Part shown: piece after piece, positions 33,332 to 44,196 of the stretch | Numbering within the stretch: the first letter of the stretch is position 1 | How the letters are laid out: each line of letters starts with the position of its first letter | Assembly (NCBI GenBank): GCA_030544235.1 | Contig: CM060464.1 | Coordinates: 38,023,780 to 38,087,779 of the forward strand | From: Lepturacanthus savala | Taxonomy: Eukaryota > Chordata > Actinopteri > Scombriformes > Trichiuridae | Direction of reading: 5' to 3' | Length of the DNA stretch: 64,000 nucleotides | The notes under the pieces: model-generated | Told to the model about the DNA's origin: nothing | Database searches by the model: none | What the model saw: only the letters and a program-made list of their open reading frames with translations | Program-made: the position numbers and the translations under genes

Positions 33332-33540
33332 CAAACATACACATTGATAAATTCATTACATTATATAATATTGTATCAGTGATTACTCAATCAAAATAAG
33401 AGTTTACACTCCCTTCATTCATACCTTGACATATATAAAATGGATAATACAATTAACTCATTTGTTAGCACACAATTTCAAAATATAATCATTCATCACT
33501 AAATAACCTACACAGATATACATGAAACATTTCTTTTCCA

Positions 33541-33849
33541 TCAATCACAAACAGAATCTTCTTCAGACATAAGACTTGTATTTTCTCCAAAGGAGGCATT
33601 TACCATTAAAGTAGTTGATACAGACTTGTCAACAACCCTGACTATCAGCCGTCTTTTATGGTGTAACACAATACTGAGAATCACTATCATCCCAGATAAC
33701 AAAAGCCACCCCATTCTTCTCCTGTTGGCAAGCTCTTCCTGGCCTGCTTGTTGGAGCCTTGGCACGGCTACAGGTGGGAGGGAGGCGCTCGTTTTCACCC
33801 TCCCCCACTCAGCCGGTCGTTCATGGCGTTGTGTTCTCTTAGATGACAT
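33541..33849 (-). pseudogene. Truncated env leader of endogenous retrovirus
   Basis: Short frame that follows the integrase fragment and precedes the 3' LTR, where env is expected. It has a hydrophilic, Arg-rich N-terminus followed by a hydrophobic segment (GWLLLSGMIVILSIVL, about residues 47-62) that looks like a signal-anchor, then stops after about 100 codons. No surface or transmembrane glycoprotein region, furin site or fusion peptide is visible, so no functional envelope is encoded. Assignment as env rests on position and the leader-like segment. Confidence 0.5.
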
Positions 33850-34225
33850 GTGTATGTGTATTATGTACTCTTGAAGATTTTAGGGCAGAGCAAGTCGTGC
33901 ACCCTGGACGATATGTGTGTTCTTGGAGTTCTCCGGTGTACAGCTTACAATGGCTGACATGCACCCACGATGGCCTCTCTGCAACCTTGACAGCTGTAGC
34001 TGTTACCAAAAGGACAAGGAATGGTCCCAGCCACCGCTTGTCTTTCCACCTTTTCCTTTTGTGGTCCTTGATGACAACGTAGTCCCCTGGCTGGATCTTA
34101 TGAAGTGGACCAGAGGCTGGCACAGGAAACGCGTTCTTCACCTGTTGTCGGATATCAGCTAAAGCTCCCCTTCTGTTCTTCCGAGGGTGTTCTCCTTCCT
34201 CTACGCATACCTTCTCCCCCCCATC
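33839..34225 (-). pseudogene. Integrase C-terminal fragment of endogenous retrovirus
   Basis: Encodes the end of Pol, the SH3-like DNA-binding domain of integrase: a GDYVVIKDHKRKRW segment, a WLGPF motif of the GPY/F type and VKVAERPSWVH. It starts just after the gag stop, so about the first nine-tenths of pol is missing through one large deletion. It overlaps the env-leader frame by a few bases at its end. Confidence 0.75.
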
Positions 34226-34231
34226 CTCTAG

Positions 34232-35874
34232 TCAATCTGATGGCTCATCAGCACCTCGTCCTCTGGTCTGCCGAAAGCGTTGTTGATTCTCTTCATCCTC
34301 CTCCAGACAGTCTTTTGCCCAGTGTCCAACTTTTCCGCACCTGAAACATCTATCAACATCATCTTGTTGAATGTTCCTTCTGTCTGTACGCCATCCTCCT
34401 CTTCCTCGTGCTGTTCCTCTGCCCCTGTTTCTTCTTCTGGCCTCCCATCCGTAGGCCCCTCTTGGTGCGGTTGTTCTGCATGTTTAGCGTGTCGTATGAC
34501 CTCAGTCAAAGGGGCATCTGACAAACATATGCATGTGTCCTTTACCCTTAGAGCAAGTGGAGGCAGCAATCCATCGACGAAACATTTTGTCGATGGATGA
34601 CTTTCCCAGGCAGTGATATCAGGACCTCTGCCTGGTTCTTCAATGCCACTATTTTCATTGAAAACAGCATGCAATCTGGCTTGATACTCGTCTACAGTTT
34701 CTGTTGCTGATTGCTTACATGATGTGATCTTCGTCATGTCCACTCGATTGGGAAAAAACCCTCTTATTTCAGCTCGTACTGCTTCAATGATGGCTCTGTA
34801 GTCATTGTTATTAGCATGGTCCCACTGTACATGTTCTTGGTGGTGATCGTCCTCACCAAGTGCTTGTTTGATTTTGGCATAATCTGCGGGGCCCATTTTC
34901 TTCATTAGCAGCCTCTTCAATTCTGATGTAGTTGGAGAAAATTCTTTACAAAACGTCAAGAGTTCATTTGAAAATTTCACCCCTGACGCCTTTACTTCTG
35001 GCAAATGTGCGAGGGCCTTGATCATATCATCATGCGTCCATAGGCGGTGGACAAGTTGAACCTCATCGGGACCTGCCACCTGCACCATAGGCAGTTGATG
35101 CACATGTACAGCCTCTGGCTTTCTGCTGTCCGGTTGATTCCTTTCTCTGAGGTAGTAGCCACCCTGATGAGGAAATGTTGCTGCCAGACGTGAAGGACTC
35201 ATCCATGCTGACTGCTGCAGTGGGGCTGGAGCAGAGGGAGAGACAGATTGCCCAGGAGGGGAGAAAAAGGATTGAGGAATCCCCATGTCTGGAATGTTCA
35301 CACCTTGGGCACCGTAAAATGGTGGGGGTTGCTCAGTCTGCAGTACTGGTTGTGTTTGGAGAGGCGGGCTAACTGCAAGATCCTGTAGCTGCTGGACAGG
35401 CAAAGGTTGATCATCTGGGGGTGGGACATCTGTAGGTTGAGCCCTACGGGGGTGAGGGCATGCGTCAAGGTCGGAGTCCACCCTGACAAAAGATGAAGAA
35501 GGGTACAGTGGAGAACTTAATTTTTCACTTTTTTGTTCCATTTCTACATGTGGCATTTCTGCCTTAGCTGTCTGCTTTCTATCCCTTCTCTCTGCTTCTT
35601 CTTTCCACATATTAAAACATTTCTCATGACTGTCACATAACTCTAAATCTTCTTTTCTTATTTTGTTTTGATTTTTCACTCTAATTCTCTCATTCTTCAA
35701 CTTTTCTCCTAATCGTTGTATCTGCTTCATGGAAAATGAACCATTTTGAGGAAACCCAAAATCTTCACTTCAGCATTGCAAGTGTTTAACAGAAACAGGA
35801 CCATGCACTTTCTTCATATACTCCACTTTATTGCCTCCAGGCGCTACCTGAGGCTTGCTACGATTGCCACCCAT
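34232..35874 (-). pseudogene. gag pseudogene of endogenous retrovirus
   Basis: Frame starting at ATG 35874 with Met-Gly-Gly, a potential myristoylation signal of matrix. An in-frame TGA occurs about 34 codons in. It is then open from 35730 to 34228: basic coiled region, proline-rich stretch (about residues 90-190 of that block) and a capsid-like helical region (LVHRLWTHDDMIKALAHLP; later PNRVDMTKI). Near 34370 a frameshift moves the reading frame just before the nucleocapsid: a CCHC knuckle, CFRCGKVGHWAKDC, is in the neighbouring frame at about 34311-34352, ending at the stop 34232. Two lesions therefore disable it. A gamma/epsilon-retrovirus-like organisation is plausible but unproven. Confidence 0.75.
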
Positions 35875-36400
35875 CTCTATGAGTCCAATCTAGCTACTAT
35901 TGCACACGTCTGCGCAAAGGTTGATCTGTTTTCTAAGGTACAATCAACTGAACACCCCGATTCCCAGAATCGTTAGGGATCCCGGACCCCTATAGAGGAC
36001 TTTCCTCTATTGTTAAAACCCCGTTTTAACCTAGCTGGACGTACTATGGAAAGCTGCAAGCCCAATTTCCTCTGAAAAAAAACATGCACAATGCTGTTTC
36101 TAATATATCTCTTTCTAATTCTTTCTAAAGCAGATAAAACTATCAAAACAGTCTCTTTTCTTTTTTTTTTTTTTTTTTTTTTTTATAGATCAGAATTTCA
36201 ACAGCCCAACCTTATATAGGCAGAAAAATCTGCTTTTCTAGGCTCGCAGAATGTCGGTGTAGACAATCAGCCTTCCCCTTAGGTCGGTCCTCCTTCTTCT
36301 CTGAAATAATTTTGAAGCGAGGTAGGAGGCAAAGAAGAGTCTTCTCTGGATGCCGGCATGTTGTCACCGTCCTGGGTCCTGGCTGATGGTCAGCACGACA
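35875..36400 (-). other. Retroviral leader with poly-T tract
   Basis: Untranslated leader between primer binding site and gag. It contains a T25-like tract at 36160-36184 (A-rich on the element strand) and no reading frame of note. Confidence 0.55.
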
Positions 36401-36418
36401 ATCCTGTTCGTGACGCCA
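36401..36418 (-). promoter_or_regulatory. Primer binding site of endogenous retrovirus
   Basis: TGGCGTCACGAACAGGAT on the minus strand begins two bases inside the 5' LTR. The TGG complements tRNA CCA-3'; the tRNA was not identified. Confidence 0.7.
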
Positions 36419-36420
36419 AA

Positions 36421-36796
36421 TGTCACGGAAAAAAACTAACAAACTAGTGAGCAGATGAAATAAGAGGTCTGTTGTTGAAGATTTAAGAGTCGTCTTTATT
36501 CTTCTGTGCACAGAGGGTCAGTTCAGTCAGAGTGACACGCAGGTCTGCTGAAGTGAACCCAACCTGAAACCTAAACACAAGACTTAAGTACAATTCTCTT
36601 ATCTCCTGAGGAACAAAGACTAACCCACTCCCCAAGGTGACTTCAACCTTGCTCTTACAATAGTGACTGTGTGATGTGGTCACTTCCCAAATCATCAACC
36701 TTAACAACACCATTGTCCTTGTCTGTCTCCGGACAGGTTAAACACTTTTTAACTTTTAGGACACCTTACACATTCTTTCTAGAATTTTCCACCACA
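36421..36796 (-). repeat. 5' LTR of endogenous retrovirus
   Basis: 376 bp, nearly identical to 32941-33315. Confidence 0.92.
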
Positions 36797-37378
36797 CCTG
36801 ACAACCTGTATGTGTGTGTATGTGTGTGTGTGTGTTTTGTGTTTAGAATCTGCTCAGCTGTATAATGAAACCATTAGATAAATCAGAGTCTACTTTAGCT
36901 TTACACTGTCCCTATCAAATATATCAGATGTGTTCAATGATATGTTGTGATGTCACCTTCTTTATAAATATGGTTCCTACAGTTCAGCCAGTTCTATTGT
37001 CGGGTTCCAACTCTTGTCCCATGTATTTTAACATTGAGCACCTCTAAAGGTCCCTGCATGGCAGCTTCGTGGAGACTCAATCTAAGGTAACAACCATTTT
37101 TTTTTACTTTTATTCTATTATAAACTCATTAAAACATGCTTATATTACATTCAGTTTCCACCAGGTTTGTTCTAGACACTATCTACAATATCTTACACAC
37201 TGTTGCTTTAATATTAATATTTGACTTAATTAATTTAGGTATTATACAGCAAACAATGAATGTAAATTGTGACTGTGAAGTATCAGTGAGCTGAAATGAA
37301 ATCCTGCAGTAAAGTAGCAGGATTCACAGTTCCTGGAGTATTTAGAGTCCAGTAGTGAGTACTTTGGTGGAGTTGTGA

Positions 37379-37476
37379 GGCAGTGGTTGCAGCAGCAGCA
37401 GTAACCGCAGCAGCAGCAGTAGCAGCAGCAGTAGCAGCAGCAGTAGCAGCAGCAGAAGCAGCAGTATCATCAGCAG
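37379..37476. repeat. Short CAG/CAGTAG triplet array
   Basis: About 98 bp of GCAGCAGCAGTAGCAGCAG-type triplets, the same vocabulary as the array at 9281-12499 but without the A4 spacer. Confidence 0.9.
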
Positions 37477-37646
37477 CTAATGAGCTTCCCTGCTTTCTGT
37501 GATGATGCTTCATTTTAAACCTGATGCAGCAGAACATTCTCAGCATGTTGTACATTATATAAAAATAAACATGCTCTCAGCACGTCCTTGTTCGGGGGAT
37601 TATTTTCTGTCAGGAGCTGCTGTTTATTTTTTCAGGCAGCCAGCTG

Positions 37647-37678
<32 letters not shown>

Positions 37679-37705
37679 GTGTGTGTGTGTGTGTGTGTGT
37701 GTGTT
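37647..37705. repeat. Compound (GT)n microsatellite
   Basis: (GT)n interrupted once by TTGC. Cys/Val frames over it are artefacts. Confidence 0.95.
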
Positions 37706-38061
37706 GCATTCCCCGGGGGTCACTTGTAATGCATGGCCGTGCTCACCTATTCGACACGGGAGACACATCGCCTCCATGGTGGAGGCCAGAAGACGGATGA
37801 GGAGGAGAAACGCAGTGTTGGCGCTACTAGAGGTGACCCAGCTCTGGAGCATCAGGACCAGGCAGAAGGTCCATGGTTCAAGGTGCCTTTGAGCAAGGCA
37901 GCAAGCCCACAGCTGATCCCAGAGGACGAAGACACTGTCGCTCTGACCTGGTTTCAAACATCTGCTCTGTTATAGAACCACAGTGACACTGCACTTTGCA
38001 GGTTTGTGGCTGTTTTTCAAGGAAAATATGAAAATTTCAGCAGATGATGTTGATGATATAC

Positions 38062-38606
38062 CGTGGAGCTGCAGTCATTTCTATATGATGCATCAAACAG
38101 AACAGGTTTGAAATGAAAGGCAATATTCAAGAACAAAAATATCAAGACTGAAACCAAAGTTGTTTTATTGTAAGTATAATGATTCAGTCAGTTCAAATGA
38201 AAAAAAAGTTATGTTTGCCGGATTATCCAGTTAATCTTTGTTGCATCAAAATATAGATATTTGAGAACAAAAACTTCTGGTCTTAGAATAACAAAATGGT
38301 TCTGTTTTAGACCAAAAGCTTGTGTTTTCAAAACTATATTTTGATTGTAACTCTATTTGAATAATTGTATAATTTAGTTCTAACTGAATAATAATAAGAC
38401 AAGAAAATTAACTGCATGAAGCAATAAATTCAACTATTGGATATGCATCTTGATGAGTCATTTATTATTGATTAATTATAATTATTATTTACCTAAAATA
38501 AAACAGTATTAGATTACAATCTTCATACTTTGGCTTTTAAATCTTCAGTTTTAAATGCAAACCTGTTCTGTTTGATGCATCATAGAAACAGACGTGGCTC
38601 CATAAT
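38062..38606. mobile_element. Candidate MITE with ~45-bp inverted ends
   Basis: Left arm 38062-38111 and right arm 38556-38606 are imperfect inverted repeats; the inner core TGATGCATCAAACAGAACAG is exact, continuing AGGTTTG. The 450-bp interior is AT-rich and non-coding. Size and structure suit a miniature inverted-repeat transposon or a hairpin-prone palindrome. No clear target duplication was found and the superfamily is unknown. Confidence 0.5.
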
Positions 38607-38660
38607 CAATAACAACATTGTGTTTGTGTTGATCCCTTTCCAGTTTCAACATGACATTTC

Positions 38661-38662
38661 GC

Positions 38663-38699
<37 letters not shown>
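38661..38699. repeat. (AC)n microsatellite
   Basis: GCACACGC followed by an uninterrupted AC run. Confidence 0.95.
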
Positions 38700-38700
<1 letters not shown>

Positions 38701-39635
38701 CATAAAGAGCTGTGACCTCAGCCCCCAGCACTTCCAGGACTTTATCACCCATCTGGAGGGGAATCCTGTGGAGGAAACTGCTGCTGCAGCAGCTGCAGGT
38801 TAATGAAGCTCCAATCTAAACACAGGCCAATTTACAGCTCTGTTCAGTGGTTCTTTAAACCTCCAGACACCAGAACAGCAGCAGGACCGTGACCCTGCTT
38901 TCATTGGTAATTACAGCCCTGGTCTCTAATGCCACAACATGTCATGTGACATGTTCACGGCGGCATGTTGACATCATCGCTGCCTACGGACCAATTATAA
39001 AACCCAGCAGCGGTTGGGGGGTCTGCAGAGGTTTGGTTTCTGCTGCTCTGATAATAAACCTCCAGTTTTCCTGCTGCTGTTTCTTCCTCCTCTTCAGTTT
39101 TCCAGCAGCAGCTCAGCGTTGAGCCAAAGGCCAGAACCCATCAGCCCCCTCATCAATATCTGATAACCTTTGTGTTTGTACGGATAAACAACAGCCCGAT
39201 CGATAGCTGCGCCCTGTTCCATAAAAGCAGAAGTGCAACAACACATTAGGAACTCCCGCTGCTGCCTCACTCTGCAATTAGCTGAGGCCCGGTGGCCACG
39301 CCCCCCTGCTGCGGCCTGCCAATCACAGCCCCCCCCGGAACAGGCTGTTATAACATGGTGTCCAGCCTTCGCCTGCTCGCTGCTCTTTACTGAGCAGCAG
39401 ACGGCGCTGCTCGTTAGTGTCCCCGTTAAGGAGCTGCACGGCTCTAATTAAACTGATCTTCATGTTCTCATGAAGCACCTGAAACCATATTTGTTTCTGT
39501 GTTTGTCTCAGAATCTGCTGCTCGGTCAAGCGTCTGTTTCCTGAGTGTTCAACCTGAAGACTGCACCCTGAAGACTCAGCCCAGCTACATAGCCCCACAA
39601 ACGCCTCCAGCCACCTTCCATCCGACCTGTTGATG
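38700..39635. other. Unique stretch, no gene seen
   Basis: GC-richer DNA with several CAGCAG/CTGCTG clusters. No domain or element signature was found; a non-coding conserved element cannot be excluded without comparison. Confidence 0.5.
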
Positions 39636-40263
39636 ACACCATAATATGACGACCTGATGACATGATGACCCAATAACATGACGACCTGTTGACATGGCGA
39701 CCTGTTGACATGATAACTTGATGAAATGATGACCTGTTGTCATGATGATATGTTAAAATGATGACCCCATAATATGACGGCCTGTTGACATGACAACCGA
39801 CGAAATGATGACCTAATGACATAATGACATTGACATGATGACATGGTGACCTGTTGACATGACGACCCGTTGAAATGACCTGTTAAAATGATAATGATAC
39901 ACCATAATATGACGACCTGATGACATGATGACCCAATAACATGACGACCTGTTGACATGGCAACCTGTTGACATGACGACCTGTTGATATGACGACCTGT
40001 TGACATTACGACCTGTTGACATTATGACCTGTTGACATGACGACCTGATGACATGACAACCCAATGAAATGACGACCCGATGACAGGACGACCCGTTGAC
40101 ATGACGACCTGTTGACATGACGACCTGTTGACATGATGTCCCATTGAAATGATGACCCGATGACATGACGACCTTTTGAAATGACAACCTCATGACATGA
40201 TGACCTGTTGACATGACGACTTGTTGACATGACGACCTGATGACATGACGACCTGATGACATG
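39636..40263. repeat. 16-bp minisatellite GTTGACATGACGACCT
   Basis: Roughly 39 degenerate copies of a 16-bp unit, (G/A)(T/A)TGACATGACGACC(T/C). Transition-type variants are frequent (GATGACC, AACCTG). Apparent minus-strand Ser/Arg/His/Val frames are composition artefacts. The core CATGACGACCTG is shared with 32591-32940. Confidence 0.95.
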
Positions 40264-40960
40264 ACCAGCCTTTATTCAGATATGGAGATAGATTAACATC
40301 TATAAAGATCAACCCTGAGGATTTGCTGCTTTTCTTTGATTGATATACTACATTGACTTTTTAGATTGAAATAAATGTTAAAATGATCAGTGGTGTGTTT
40401 ACTTGCTGCTCGTTAAACATCATTAAATTATTAGCTCACCTTTGCTGCAGCAGCTGAGGTGATTTTTTATTTCACCTTTATTTAATCAGGCATGTTGCTT
40501 GAGATGTAATAATCTCTTTTTTTAGCAAGGCCTGACCAATCTAGCAGAGTTAAAACAAATAAAACATGCAAGCACAGAAAGACACACATGAGAACAGTGG
40601 ATAAGAGTCAGAGTCCTAGAAAAAGAAAAGAGGGCTGAAGTTTGACAGTTTTGTTCGAATAGATGAATTCATGTCTGATGATCAAACTTGATTTGACTCC
40701 ATGTTTGTGTCTATTCAACATATCTGTGTTTCCTCTGCAGTGATGTGTTGATGAATTAATTTGTTGTCTTTGTTTTATGGTGCCACTGATGTTTTTTTAT
40801 TGTCTTGTGGTTTCTTGTATTAAGGCTGAGAGCTATTTTGTTGAATACACTTTGTCCAAGTTCAATTAAAAACTACATTTCTGTTGATGTGCTGTGTTAT
40901 TGTTTTTACTGAAACACTGAGAACTTTTTCTATGAAGTAACTGTGAAGTCATGAAAATCA
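40264..40960. other. Unique stretch, possible old repeat
   Basis: No gene. 40480-40560 (TTTCACCTTTATTTAATCAGG and on) resembles a dispersed fish repeat motif I cannot name with confidence. Confidence 0.4.
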
Positions 40961-41023
40961 GTTCTACTATATATACCAGTTCAGTTCCACTTGTCCCTTG
41001 CCAGATTGTCTAGTGTGCTCGTG

Positions 41024-41028
41024 CCTAG
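41024..41028. repeat. Target duplication CCTAG (left)
   Basis: Identical to CCTAG at 41541-41545 on the other side of the solo LTR. Confidence 0.92.
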
Positions 41029-41540
41029 TGTAATAGAAAATTCATTATCTGAAGCTTTATTATTCAAAACTTGTTTCTGTATTGGAGAATATATATATTC
41101 CTATTGTTTTGAATACTGTGCCTTAATAACATGATTACCTAAGCAGGACTAGGCCAGATTCTGTGAATGTTTCCTTATCTTTCACACCAGATACCCCAGC
41201 TGAACAGGAAAGAGCATTTCACCTATTGTCCAAGAATGACCACCAAAAACTCTCAGGATGTTCAGATAGTTAAGTTAGTGATGACTCAGCAGGACTCTTT
41301 TCTTTCAGGGGTCTCTGAAAACAGTCTTGTAAACAGCCAGGAAGTTGACCAACTTTCTATGTGTGTGTATGTGACAGAGCATAAAAAGCTGTTTTCTCCG
41401 TCTGATCATTGCACTTCCACTCTTGCAGCATGCCACAACCTGTTCATTTGATGTTATGATAAAGAGAAAAAGGCACTTCTGGACTCATCGAGGCTTTATT
41501 CATGCACCGACCAAGGCTGAACTTCTTTTTTTCCACAACA
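41029..41540 (+). mobile_element. Solo LTR (family A, copy 2)
   Basis: 512 bp from TGTAATAG to CCACAACA with a perfect 5-bp target duplication CCTAG. It is inserted in the 5' LTR of the deleted gypsy element: removing it with one duplication rejoins that LTR, which matches the 3' LTR around TAGTTTTCCAGCATTTT. It is the same family as 28986-29493, in opposite orientation. Confidence 0.93.
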
Positions 41541-41800
41541 CCTAGTTTTCCAGCATTTTTTCCCCACATTCCCGTACCTGTTACTCTGCCTGTTTCCCGT
41601 GTTTTTGGACTCTATCTGTTTCCCGTATTTTTGATTCTGCCTGCTCCCTTGGATTATCTACCTGATCTGCCTGTCTGCCCGTTATTGGACTCTTGCCTGT
41701 TTGTGACCAAGAATAAACATTTGGACTTTGCTATCTGCTTTTGAGTCGTGCTTTTGGGTTCTTTGCTGTCTGAGCTGTTACAGTACAATCTGGCCAGAAA

Positions 41801-42360
41801 ATGACCCCAGCCGATTCAGATCCAGTACAGCAAGCGCTATCTTCCCAAGCTGCTGCCATTAAGCGTTGTGAGGATCAACTCACCACTGTGGTCAGAGGTC
41901 TCCGAGAGTTTGCTGATCGTCAGGACCGGAGTTTGGACGCCATCCGGGAGCAAATGAATCAACTGTTTTTGGCGCGCCCCCCAGCACCAGAGCTTCGGCT
42001 CCCCCCTCCAGAGCAATACTCCGGTGAGCCAGGCACCTGTAGACCCTTCCTCACTCAGTGCTCTTTCCTTTTTGAGCTCCAGCCTTCTTCATATCCTTCA
42101 GAGAGAGCTTGAGTGGCCTTTATTATCTCCTAGCTCACAGGGAGAGCCAGGGATTTGGGAACCGCTGAGTGGGAGAGGCAATCCCCGGTCTGCTCCTCCG
42201 TAAAACTTTTTTCGGATAAACTTAAAAAAGTGTTCGATCACGTAACTCCGGGGAGAGAAGCGGCTCATAGACTGCTCACCCTGGTTCAGGGAGGAAGAAG
42301 TGTGGCTGACTACTCCATTGAGTTCTGCACCATAGCCGCAGAGAGTAAGTAGAATGCAGA
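41801..42360 (+). pseudogene. gag pseudogene of deleted gypsy element
   Basis: ATG at 41801 lies 18 bases after the LTR end. It begins MTPADSDPVQQALSSQAA, with a coiled-coil-like N-terminus and a capsid-like segment, LPPPEQYSGEPGTCRPFL, closely matching the gag at 28039. A stop near 42110 and a frameshift break it; a second block (42155-42352) contains KVFDHVTPGREAA and GGRSVADYSIEF. The zinc knuckle is lost in the deletion that joins gag to integrase near 42420. Confidence 0.8.
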
Positions 42361-42419
42361 TTCACTGTACAACGCTTTTTATCACGGCCTCTCTGACGCC
42401 TAGACCCGCCACTTCCAGA

Positions 42420-43547
42420 TCATGGACTCCCAGGGGGCACCAGAAGGGATCCTTCCATCTGCCTGTGTGGTTGGTGCTGTCACTTGGCCTGTGGAGGATA
42501 AGGTAAAACAGGCAAATTCTCAGTGTCCTGCCCCCAGTGCTTGCCCCGTTAATCATCTTTTTGTGCCAGCCCACCTTCGCTCCCAGGTTCTTCAGTGGGG
42601 ACATTTTTCGCCTCTGGCCTGCCATCCTGAAGTAGCTCGAACCCTAGCACTCCTGAGACAAAGGTTCTGGGGAGTTCTATGGAAAAGGATACCAGAGAGT
42701 TTATCACAGCCTGTCAGGTTTTCTCCCAGAACAAGAGTTCCCATCAAGCCCCTGCCGGCCTGCTTCAACCCCTACCAGTTCCACACCGGTCTTGGTCACA
42801 CATCTCCCTAGATTTTGTCACTGGACTTCCTCCCTCAGACGGTAATACGGTCATACTCACTGTGGTCGACCGTTTTTCCAAGACTGCTCACTTCATTCCA
42901 TTACCCAAGTTACCATCTGCTAAACAAACGCACAAATGCTGAACTCATGCTACAGCATGTTTTTCGTCTGCATGGTCTCCCCAGGGACATTGTCTCTGAC
43001 CAGGGGCCACAATTTACCTCCTGTTTTTGGCGTGAGTTTTGCAGGCTCTTGGGCGCCTCTGTCAGCCTCTCATCCGGCTTCTACCCGCAGTCCATTGGCC
43101 AAACAGAGTGGATAAATCAGGAGATGGAGACAGCCCTGCGTTGCCTCATGTCCCGCAACCCCTCGTCCTGGTCCAAGCAGCGGAGAGGCCAGTACCCCAT
43201 TGGTCCAGGCCTTCATTCGCAGATGCCGTCACACCTGGTTACAGGCCCACTCCACGCTGCTTCGCACCTCTGACTGATACCGGAGGGACGCCAACCGACA
43301 GCGCATTCCAGCCCCTCCTTACACCCACCATCCTTACACTCCTGGCCAGAAGGTGTGGCTCTCCACCCGGGACCTGACGTTAAGAGTAGAGTCCAAGAAG
43401 TTGGGTCCTCACTTTGTGGGCCCCTTTCCCATCTCCAAGGTTATCAACCCTGCAGCGGTTCGCCTCCGCCTCCCTCGGTCTATGAGGGTCCACCCCACGT
43501 TCCACATCTCTCGCCTCAAACCAGTTAAGGAAAGCCCACTTCAGTTT
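42420..43547 (+). pseudogene. Integrase pseudogene of deleted gypsy element
   Basis: Integrase pieces: zinc domain start (HLRSQVLQWGHFSPLACHPE, near 42580) and ITACQVFSQN, where the second Cys of the CxxC pair reads Phe-Ser (near 42715). The catalytic core has its first Asp in ISLDFVTGLPP (near 42810) and second Asp in VSDQGPQFTS (near 42998); the expected Glu position reads GQTEWINQ (near 43108). The C-terminal VWLSTRDL...FVGPFPISKV and HPTFHISRLKPV run to 43520. At least three frameshifts are present. Apparently dead, though the core residues are kept. Confidence 0.85.
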
Positions 43548-43803
43548 CTAGTTTTCCAGCATTTTTTCCCCACATTCCCGTACCTGTTACTCTGCCTGTT
43601 TCCTGTGTTTTTGGACTCCCGGTTGGATTCCCGGTTGGATTCCCGGTTTTTTGATTCTGCCTGCTCCCTTGGATTATCTACCTGATCTGCCTGTCTGCCC
43701 GGTATTGGACTCTTGCCTGTTTGTGACCAAGAATAAACATTTGGACTTTGCATATCTTCTTTTGAGTCATGCTTTTGGGTTCTTTGCTGTCTGAACCGTT
43801 ACA
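43548..43803 (+). repeat. Partial 3' LTR of deleted gypsy element
   Basis: Aligns with 41541-41782 of the 5' LTR, with a local expansion CGGTTGGATTCC at 43618-43645. An AATAAA signal occurs near 43731. The 5' part is deleted. Confidence 0.85.
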
Positions 43804-44188
43804 GTAGTGTTTCTTCCTGCATCATTTCAACTACAGCAGCTGAAATCTTTAGGCAAGTTAGAAAAGGCAAAGCAGAGAAGAATGTGTGTGCGTGTCAGGC
43901 GGCATTGGCCGTTTATCGTTTAGAAAGAAGAACGAAAAAAAGGAAGAAGCTGATCCCATTTCATCTGTGTGGGAACATGACAGAGGAATAAACGCAACAC
44001 TAAAGTTCAATGGGCCCTGCACACTTCCTTCTTCATATAATTTATCACAAGCAGCGAGGTCTGTTATAGTTCTGGAGTGTGTGTGTATGTGTGTAATGTG
44101 TGTGTGTGTGTGTGTGAGGGTGTGTGTCCTTTGTCATGTTTGTTGTCCAAAGTCATACTCTAAACAGCAGCTCCACACTTCATCTTTT
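43804..44188. other. Spacer with (TG)n, no gene seen
   Basis: Unique sequence containing a compound (TG)n at about 44081-44130. Confidence 0.55.
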
Positions 44189-44196
44189 TACTATTA

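Larger units (their letters stand above)
32941..36796 (-). mobile_element. Internally deleted endogenous retrovirus
   Basis: Two LTRs (32941-33315 and 36421-36796) differing at roughly six positions, with CCTG on both outer sides (32937-32940, 36797-36800) as a 4-bp target duplication. Read right to left: primer binding site, gag, C-terminal piece of integrase, start of env, polypurine tract. Protease, reverse transcriptase, RNase H, the integrase core and most of env are absent. The near-identical LTRs suggest recent insertion, possibly using proteins supplied by another copy. Confidence 0.9.
36797..38060. other. Unique stretch with microsatellites
   Basis: Begins with a few bases of the interrupted minisatellite (CCTGACAACCTG), then (TG)n at 36808-36836. 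No gene recognised. The CAG-rich run and compound (GT)n are listed separately. Confidence 0.55.
40961..43803 (+). mobile_element. Internally deleted Ty3/gypsy element
   Basis: Plus-strand gypsy element of the same broad type as 23055-28797. A 5' LTR ends GAGCTGTTACA at 41782, followed by gag (41801), integrase (from about 42480) and a partial 3' LTR (about 43548-43803, ending GAACCGTTACA). Protease, reverse transcriptase and RNase H are missing, and a second deletion joins the integrase C-terminus to the middle of the 3' LTR, removing any chromodomain. A solo LTR (41029-41540) sits inside the 5' LTR. The left edge is uncertain; a TATA-like CTATATATA at 40967-40975 fits an LTR promoter. Confidence 0.8.

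Noticed and set aside
37588..37892. Cys/Val-rich frames over (GT)n
   Set aside because: Produced by the microsatellite itself.
39526..40262. Overlapping minus-strand frames MSTGRHVNRSSC-type
   Set aside because: Direct translation of the 16-bp minisatellite in several frames; composition artefact.
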